A stretch of DNA of 64,000 nt from Nocardioides speluncae (lineage in GTDB: Bacteria > Actinomycetota > Actinomycetes > Propionibacteriales > Nocardioidaceae), in the NCBI RefSeq assembly GCF_003121585.1, contig NZ_QEOO01000037.1, positions 62,001-126,000 of the forward strand, read 5' to 3'. Shown one piece after another: positions 59,320 to 64,000 of the stretch. A model generated the notes under the pieces. The model saw only the letters and a list, made by a program, of their open reading frames with translations. It did no database searches and was not told the DNA's origin. The position numbers and the translations under genes are program-made. Every line of letters begins with the position of its first letter. The first letter of the stretch is position 1.

Positions 59320-59611
59320 TCGGTCGCGTTCCGCCTGCGTGAGGCCGTGTCCCGACACCCGCAGGCCGCCACGCGTCACCGCCTCTCGGAGGTCGCGAGG
59401 TGCCGAGGTCAACCTTGTGGGCGCGACCATCACGACGAACACTCGCACGAACAGTTCGCTGAATACCCTGCGCCCTCCCCTCTGCCGACGGCTGCCGACG
59501 ACACTGGCCGAGCGGCCCGGCGGTTCGTCGTCGACGTCCCGGTCCGACGGCAACCATCGCCCTACTCGGTCACCAACCCGGACAAGGTTGCCCGTGTCAG
59601 CCAAGGCGGTC
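59320..59611. other. Intergenic stretch without a recognised gene
   Basis: 292 bp before the SDR stop. Short frames exist on both strands but none has family character or a ribosome site. It belongs to the fragment-rich region that begins at 58349. Confidence 0.5.
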
Positions 59612-60448
59612 TCACGCCCGGGTTCGAGGTCCGCCGTTGGCCAGCAGTTTGCGTTGTGTGCGGCGACCGTGGGCGGCGAGGATCGGTACGGCTGCGAGTC
59701 CGAGGTCGGGTACGGCGTCGCCGAGTCGGGCGGCCAGTCCCCGCCAGCGGGGAACGGGGGTCACGAGCCGTGGCTTGTCGAGCACCTTGCCGACCGCTGC
59801 GACGACCTCTTCGGGCTGCAGGAGCTTGCCGGAGAAGGACATGGCCGAGGCTGGGTCGTCGAGCTTGTCGTGCAGCATTGGTGTCCAGATGCCGTCGGGG
59901 CATACGCAGGAGATGTCGATGTCTTTGATGCCGGCGGCGCGTAGGTCGGCCATGGTGCTGAGGCTGAAGCCGAGCGCTGCGTGCTTGGAGCCGGAGTAGA
60001 CGGCTTCGCCGGGGACCGCGGTGAGGCCGGCGAGGGAGACGATGTTGACGATGTGGCCGCCGCCGGAGCCGCGCATCGCGTCGATGGCTGCCACGGTGCC
60101 GTTGACGGTGCCGAGGGCGTTGACCTCGAGCATCATGCGGCGCTGGTCGGGGTGCTGGTCCCACGCGGGACCGGTGACGAGTACGCCGGCGTTGTTGACC
60201 CAGGTGTCCAGGCGCCCGGCTCTGGCGATGATCTCGTCACAGGCGGCCTCGACCTGGGCGTGCTCACGCACGTCCACGACGCGGGGGTACGCCGTGTCGC
60301 CGAGCTCGGCGGCAGTCGCCTCGGCAGCCGCGCCGTCGACATCGGTGACGAGCACGGTGTGGCCGCGGTTCATCAGCAGCTCGGCGATCTGCCTGCCCAG
60401 CCCACGGCCCGCTCCGGTGACGACGGCGCCCGCTCGGACAGCGCTCAT
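59612..60448 (-). CDS. SDR-family oxidoreductase
   Basis: 278 residues from ATG 60448. Cofactor motif TGAGRGLGRQIAELL at the amino end, DVDG at strand 2, NNAGVLVTG, and the catalytic YSGSK with Ser in NIVSLAGL. Binds NAD(P); substrate unknown, carboxy end longer than the minimal SDR. Its ATG overlaps the stop of the MBL-fold gene by four bases (ATGA), so the two enzymes work in one operon. Confidence 0.9.
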   Translation of the reverse strand: MSAVRAGAVVTGAGRGLGRQIAELLMNRGHTVLVTDVDGAAAEATAAELGDTAYPRVVDVREHAQVEAACDEIIARAGRLDTWVNNAGVLVTGPAWDQHPDQRRMMLEVNALGTVNGTVAAIDAMRGSGGGHIVNIVSLAGLTAVPGEAVYSGSKHAALGFSLSTMADLRAAGIKDIDISCVCPDGIWTPMLHDKLDDPASAMSFSGKLLQPEEVVAAVGKVLDKPRLVTPVPRWRGLAARLGDAVPDLGLAAVPILAAHGRRTQRKLLANGGPRTRA

Positions 60449-61578
60449 CGCTGACCCGCCTTGATCTCGCCGTACTCGATGCCGCCGTGGCAGTACGTCG
60501 GGACGACCGGCCAGAACCGCTTCCAGGGCGCCAGCTCTGTCGACGGGAGGATCTGCAGCCAGCGCGGGTCGCGCTTGCTTGGGTCGGCCAGGGTCTTCTC
60601 CTTGACCATGGAGTCGTACTGGTCGAGGGAGTCCTCCAGGGTGTTTGCGTTGGGGCAGATCTCACGGCCGAAGGCCTCGTGGTAGCGCCGGACTCCGGGG
60701 ATCTTCGAGAGCTCGGGCTGCCAGTTGTCCAGGGAGATCCCGTTCTCGGAGGAGACCCAGACGCCGTCGGGGGTGTTGATGACCAGCGAGTGGTTGCCGT
60801 CGGTGTGGCCGGGGGTCCACAGCAGCGCGACGCCGGGGCCGAGTTCGATATCGCCGTCGAATGTCACGAACCTGTCGGGGTCGACGCCGCCCAGGCCGTC
60901 CTCGACGTACCACGCCCACTGCATCGGGTGCATCGACTGGAGGGTGGCGAGCTCGCGGCTGTGCACCAGCATCTTCGCCTCGCCGAACAGCGGCTGGCGG
61001 GGAGAGGTCTCTCCCTCGATGACGTCGGTGGAGCCGAGGATCATCCGCGGGTCCTGCACGTGGAGGTGGTCGAAGGTGCAGAAGTCGATGTCGTCCGGCG
61101 CCAGGCCGAGCTTGGCGAGCACGTCACCTGGCTCGTTGTAGTACTTCAGGACGGTCTGCTCGATGAGGTGCCCGCCCGGCACCTTCTTCACCAGCGCCTG
61201 CAGGTTGCGATAGAAGGGCGCCTCGGCGGACCCGTCCGGGACCGTCGGCTCGAAAACCAGCGTGCGGGGCGTGCCGTTCCAGTCGTCGTACTGCACGACG
61301 AGCATCCGGTTGATCATCGAGATCAGCGGGAGGGTCGGGACCGACACGGCGTCGTGGAAGGCGTACTTGACGGGGTACGGCGCGGCCGCGATGTCCACAG
61401 ACTTCACGGCGCGGACGATGCCCTGCTCCTTGAACCGGGTCTTGTACGCCGATGCTGCGTCGCGCACGGCCCGCAAGCGCTCGCCGCGCGGCCACACGTC
61501 GTGGACCCCGTCGAACTCGGGGACCGTCCGTGCGCCGATCTCAGTGAGCACTGTTGTTGAGGACTGCTGGGTGACCAT
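60445..61578 (-). CDS. MBL-fold metallo-hydrolase
   Basis: 377 residues from GTG or ATG 61578. The metal-binding region is FDHLHVQD, a variant of the H-x-H-x-D-H box, with TPGHTDGNHSL near residue 260 and THCHGGIEYG near the end. Longer than most MBL proteins. Function unknown; the operon with an SDR and AraC gene suggests catabolism of a lactone or ester. The final His before Asp in motif 2 is a Gln, so the zinc site may be altered. Confidence 0.8.
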   Translation of the reverse strand: MVTQQSSTTVLTEIGARTVPEFDGVHDVWPRGERLRAVRDAASAYKTRFKEQGIVRAVKSVDIAAAPYPVKYAFHDAVSVPTLPLISMINRMLVVQYDDWNGTPRTLVFEPTVPDGSAEAPFYRNLQALVKKVPGGHLIEQTVLKYYNEPGDVLAKLGLAPDDIDFCTFDHLHVQDPRMILGSTDVIEGETSPRQPLFGEAKMLVHSRELATLQSMHPMQWAWYVEDGLGGVDPDRFVTFDGDIELGPGVALLWTPGHTDGNHSLVINTPDGVWVSSENGISLDNWQPELSKIPGVRRYHEAFGREICPNANTLEDSLDQYDSMVKEKTLADPSKRDPRWLQILPSTELAPWKRFWPVVPTYCHGGIEYGEIKAGQR

Positions 61579-61633
61579 GCTTCTAGCCTGCGACGGCTCG
61601 GCGTCAAGTACTTGTTCTCAGACGACAAGTCTG

Positions 61634-62647
61634 TCAGGCGCGTTGCCGAGCCCGGAGCTCGCGGGGACTGGTGCCGTGCCATCGGCGTACCGCGTGGGTG
61701 AGTGCCGACTGCTCGCTGAACCCGACCAGCATCGCCACCTGGCCCAGCGGTAGGTCTGTGGTCGTGATGTAGCGGTGCGCGGCCTCTCGGCGTACGTCGT
61801 CCAGGATCGCCTCGTGGGTGGTGCCTTCCTGCGCCAGCCGCCGTTGAAGGGTCCGGGGATGCATCGCGAGCAGGCGGCCGGAGCGGGCAAGGGAGGGGAC
61901 GACGACGCCGAGGCTCTCGGCCAGGACGCGCCGGACCTGTGCGGACAGCTGGCTGTGGGGGTCGGGGAAGTGCCGGGCGAGGTAGTCCAGAGCGATCTGT
62001 CGAATCGCCTCGTCGGCACCGGCGAAGCGAAGGGCCAGCAGCTGACGCTCGACCCGCAGGGCCGCCGTGGTCGAGCCGAACTTCACGTCGACGCCGAAGA
62101 AGTCGAGGTAGCGGCTCACGGGCGAGATTGGCTGGTGCGGGAACTCCACCGACCGCAGGCCGGTGGTGCCCCCGACCAGGTGGGCCGCCACGTGATGAAA
62201 CAGGCCGACCCCGAGCTCGATCGCCTGTGGGGAGTAGGTGGACTCGCGCAGGTCCTTGCGGTAGGTCAGAGCGACGACACCGCGCCGCCGACGCGGGTCG
62301 GGTTCGACGTCGACGCTGAGTGCGGGACTGTGGATGAACATGAAGCGGGAGGCGCATTGCAGGGCCTCGGCCACCGTTGCGGACGACTCGATGGCCAGCG
62401 CCAACGGTCCGAGGATGGTGAGATCCTGGGACTCGGCCAACCGCAGGCCGAAGTCTCGGCAATCGAGCTCAGCGGCGGCAGCATCGAGCATCAGGTCGTG
62501 CTCGGTGATCGGGATCAATCCGTCGGCAGACTCAAGCATGGACGCCGGGATGCCGAAGCGCCCAAGGTAGGCCTCGGGATCGCCACCGAGCTCACGAACC
62601 AGCGCCACGAAACCGCGCAGGCTCGCGGCTCGAATCATCGGCGCCAC
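61634..62647 (-). CDS. AraC-family regulator
   Basis: 337 residues, start near 62647. Amino-terminal arabinose-binding-type domain (RELGGDPEAYLGRFGIPASML … GLIPITEHDLMLDAAAAEL) as in OruR/ArgR-like regulators; carboxy HTH pair (RSGRLLAMHPRTLQRRLAQEG and LPLGQVAMLVGFSEQSALTHAVRRWHGTSPRELR). 56 bp upstream of the MBL gene on the same strand, so it is the first gene of the MBL-SDR operon or its regulator. Confidence 0.9.
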   Translation of the reverse strand: MAPMIRAASLRGFVALVRELGGDPEAYLGRFGIPASMLESADGLIPITEHDLMLDAAAAELDCRDFGLRLAESQDLTILGPLALAIESSATVAEALQCASRFMFIHSPALSVDVEPDPRRRRGVVALTYRKDLRESTYSPQAIELGVGLFHHVAAHLVGGTTGLRSVEFPHQPISPVSRYLDFFGVDVKFGSTTAALRVERQLLALRFAGADEAIRQIALDYLARHFPDPHSQLSAQVRRVLAESLGVVVPSLARSGRLLAMHPRTLQRRLAQEGTTHEAILDDVRREAAHRYITTTDLPLGQVAMLVGFSEQSALTHAVRRWHGTSPRELRARQRA

Positions 62648-62754
62648 AGGTGAAGGCTAAGCCTGCGCGGAGACTGCATGTGCGGGTGCCGCCGGGGCGG
62701 GCCCGCCCGATCCTCATACGGGGTCCCGGGCAGCGGGGTGCCGCGTAGCCGAAG

Positions 62755-63768
62755 TCAGGGCGCCATGCTCCCCGCGGCAGATGCGAACGCGCCTGCTCGC
62801 TCTTGAAGCAACGCGACGAGTTCCGGCGAGTCGAGCACCTCGAATGGCCAGCGCACCCACAGCAGACCTCCGGCGAGCACCTCGAGTCGTACGTCGGCGA
62901 TCTGCCAGAGCGTCGCCGCCTCACCCGTCGACAGGTTCACGGCGGTGAAGTCCGAGGCGAAGCCGCCCATATAGGCTTGCACCTGCTCGATCGGGGCGTG
63001 TATGCGAATGGTGGCCTGGTGGGTGCGCGGAGGTGCGCCGAGCTGCTTCGATAGGAACGCGACCGGATCGCCGCCCGGAACCGGCCGCGCAGTGAAGCGG
63101 GTCCCGGTGGGTTCGGCTCGGGTGATCCTGTCGACTCGCAGCGCCCGCCAGCCACGCTCGGGGTCTCGGCACACGAGGAACCACCGCGTGCCCCGCGGCA
63201 CCAGAGCCGCCGGCTCCACCTGCCGTGCCGGGTCCTGTCCGGCCTCGGGACCGGCGGTGTGCATGTAGCGCAGCCGTACCCGCTCAGAATCACGGCAGGC
63301 CAGCGCGAGGGCACCCAGCACCTCGGCGTCCAGCGGCGCCGGATAGGCGCCGGACGCCGCGTTGGGGCTGTCCGCCAGCGAGACAGAAGATCGAAGGGCC
63401 CGTACGCGCCGTCGTGCCTTCGCGGGCATGACCTGCTCGATCTTGGCTAGCGCGGTCAGTGTCAGCTCGCCGCCACCCGCTGAGCCGCTGGCCGCTGACG
63501 ACGCGAGTGCGGCGGCAGTGGCCAGCGCCTCGCCGGGCGTGAACACCAGCGGCGGTAGGTCACTGCCCCGCGCGAGCCGATACCCGCCGTCGGGGCCACG
63601 CTTCGCCTCGATGTGGTAGCCCAGCCGTCGCAATCGCTCGATGTCGCGCCGCAACGTCCGGCCGTCGGCTCCAAGCCGCCGCGCGAGCTCGCCGCCGGGC
63701 CAGGAGCGACGAGCCTGGAGCAGCTCGAGCAACCTCAGGGCGCGTTCGGTCGGAGCACTCTCCAGCAT
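62755..63768 (-). CDS. YafY-type HTH/WYL transcriptional regulator
   Basis: 337 residues from ATG 63768, behind GGAGGTG. Amino HTH (RALRLLELLQARRSWPGGELARRLGADGRTLRRDIERLRRLGY), then the WYL domain (RVRLRYMHT … PAALVPRGTRWFLVCRDPERGWRALRVDRI). WYL regulators sense nucleotides or other ligands. Divergent from the NmrA-like gene, which it probably controls. Confidence 0.9.
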   Translation of the reverse strand: MLESAPTERALRLLELLQARRSWPGGELARRLGADGRTLRRDIERLRRLGYHIEAKRGPDGGYRLARGSDLPPLVFTPGEALATAAALASSAASGSAGGGELTLTALAKIEQVMPAKARRRVRALRSSVSLADSPNAASGAYPAPLDAEVLGALALACRDSERVRLRYMHTAGPEAGQDPARQVEPAALVPRGTRWFLVCRDPERGWRALRVDRITRAEPTGTRFTARPVPGGDPVAFLSKQLGAPPRTHQATIRIHAPIEQVQAYMGGFASDFTAVNLSTGEAATLWQIADVRLEVLAGGLLWVRWPFEVLDSPELVALLQERAGAFASAAGSMAP

Positions 63769-63880
63769 CGAAAGCACCTCCGAAAGGTGAGGTAAGTTGA
63801 GGACACTATACGTCCTAAACACGGTGAAGTATGAGTTGTGAAGGCGCCGGAGAACCCGGCGCAGACCTAAGGAGCACCAC

Positions 63881-64000
63881 ATGACCATCCTCGTCACCGG
63901 CGCCACCGGCGCCGTCGGCCGGCACCTCGTCGCCACCCTGCTCGAGCGCGGTGCCGATGTCCGCGCCCTCACGCGCAAGCCCGAGGACGCCGCACTCCCG
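63881..64000 (+). CDS. NAD(P)H-binding (NmrA-like) protein, 5' part
   Basis: 40 codons from ATG 63881 to the window end, with AAGGAG as ribosome site. MTILVTGATGAVGRHLVATLLERGADVRALTRKPEDA is the Rossmann motif T-G-A-T-G-x-x-G-R-x-L of the atypical SDR/NmrA family. The rest lies outside the window. Probable target of the divergent WYL regulator. Confidence 0.85.
   Translation, partial: MTILVTGATGAVGRHLVATLLERGADVRALTRKPEDAALP

Overview
The window is 64 kb of high-GC DNA from an actinobacterium, most likely of the Nocardioidaceae (Nocardioides or Kribbella type). The grounds are very high third-position GC, many GTG starts, translationally coupled genes, mycothiol metabolism (mca), SCO6745, KTSC, DUF4307 and YbdD-type families, and the conserved actinobacterial order greA-DUF4307-mca-small membrane protein. 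The genus is an inference; no rRNA or tRNA gene was seen.

Layout. 1-9950: the 3' part of an HNH protein, a minus-strand operon (PPOX protein, KTSC protein, a frameshifted DUF1579-like gene), a MoxR-type AAA/VWA pair, small enzymes (YCII, DHFR-like, methyltransferase, catalase-like, DCC thiol protein) and a tandem pair of secreted membrane-anchored proteins, the first frameshifted. 9979-14081: a 4-kb, lower-GC island bracketed by a 66-67 bp direct repeat of the 3' end of msrA and carrying only two unknown, translationally coupled genes (958 and 245 aa). 14814-17131: two M23 peptidase paralogues with duplicated Trp-rich SH3-like modules. 17546-18126: a ribbon-helix-helix/Doc toxin-antitoxin pair. 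18151-29277: a housekeeping block (metB, DUF202, GlmL-like, AI-2E transporter, ilvA, greA, mca, lipoate ligase, thioredoxin, EEP hydrolase). 29258-33324: a translationally coupled AAA NTPase and an 11-unit TPR protein whose repeats are nearly identical at the DNA level. 33334-46275: VOC-SRPBCC fusion, sigma factors, solute symporter, CstA with its small partner, a protein with serine at every third position, TetR/cupin, DDAH, LysR/MFS and an SCO6745 protein. 46361-53314: FAD monooxygenase, AbiEi-like antitoxin with a decayed toxin, serine hydrolase and a large LuxR-family ATPase. 53359-57392: a 48-aa peptide gene and a subtilase sharing the same upstream motif. 57483-57576: the 3' end (domains V and VI) of a group II intron. 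58349-59611: a graveyard of gene fragments. 59612-64000: SDR/MBL/AraC cluster, a WYL regulator and the start of an NmrA-like gene.

The best candidates for undescribed biology are the two-gene island in msrA, the TPR/AAA pair (resembling a split STAND receptor with a fast-changing sensor), the period-3 serine protein, the LuxR regulator/peptide/subtilase locus, and a family of 31-bp head-to-head repeat arrays found at two intergenic sites. Functions for these are inference; sequence structure is what was read directly.
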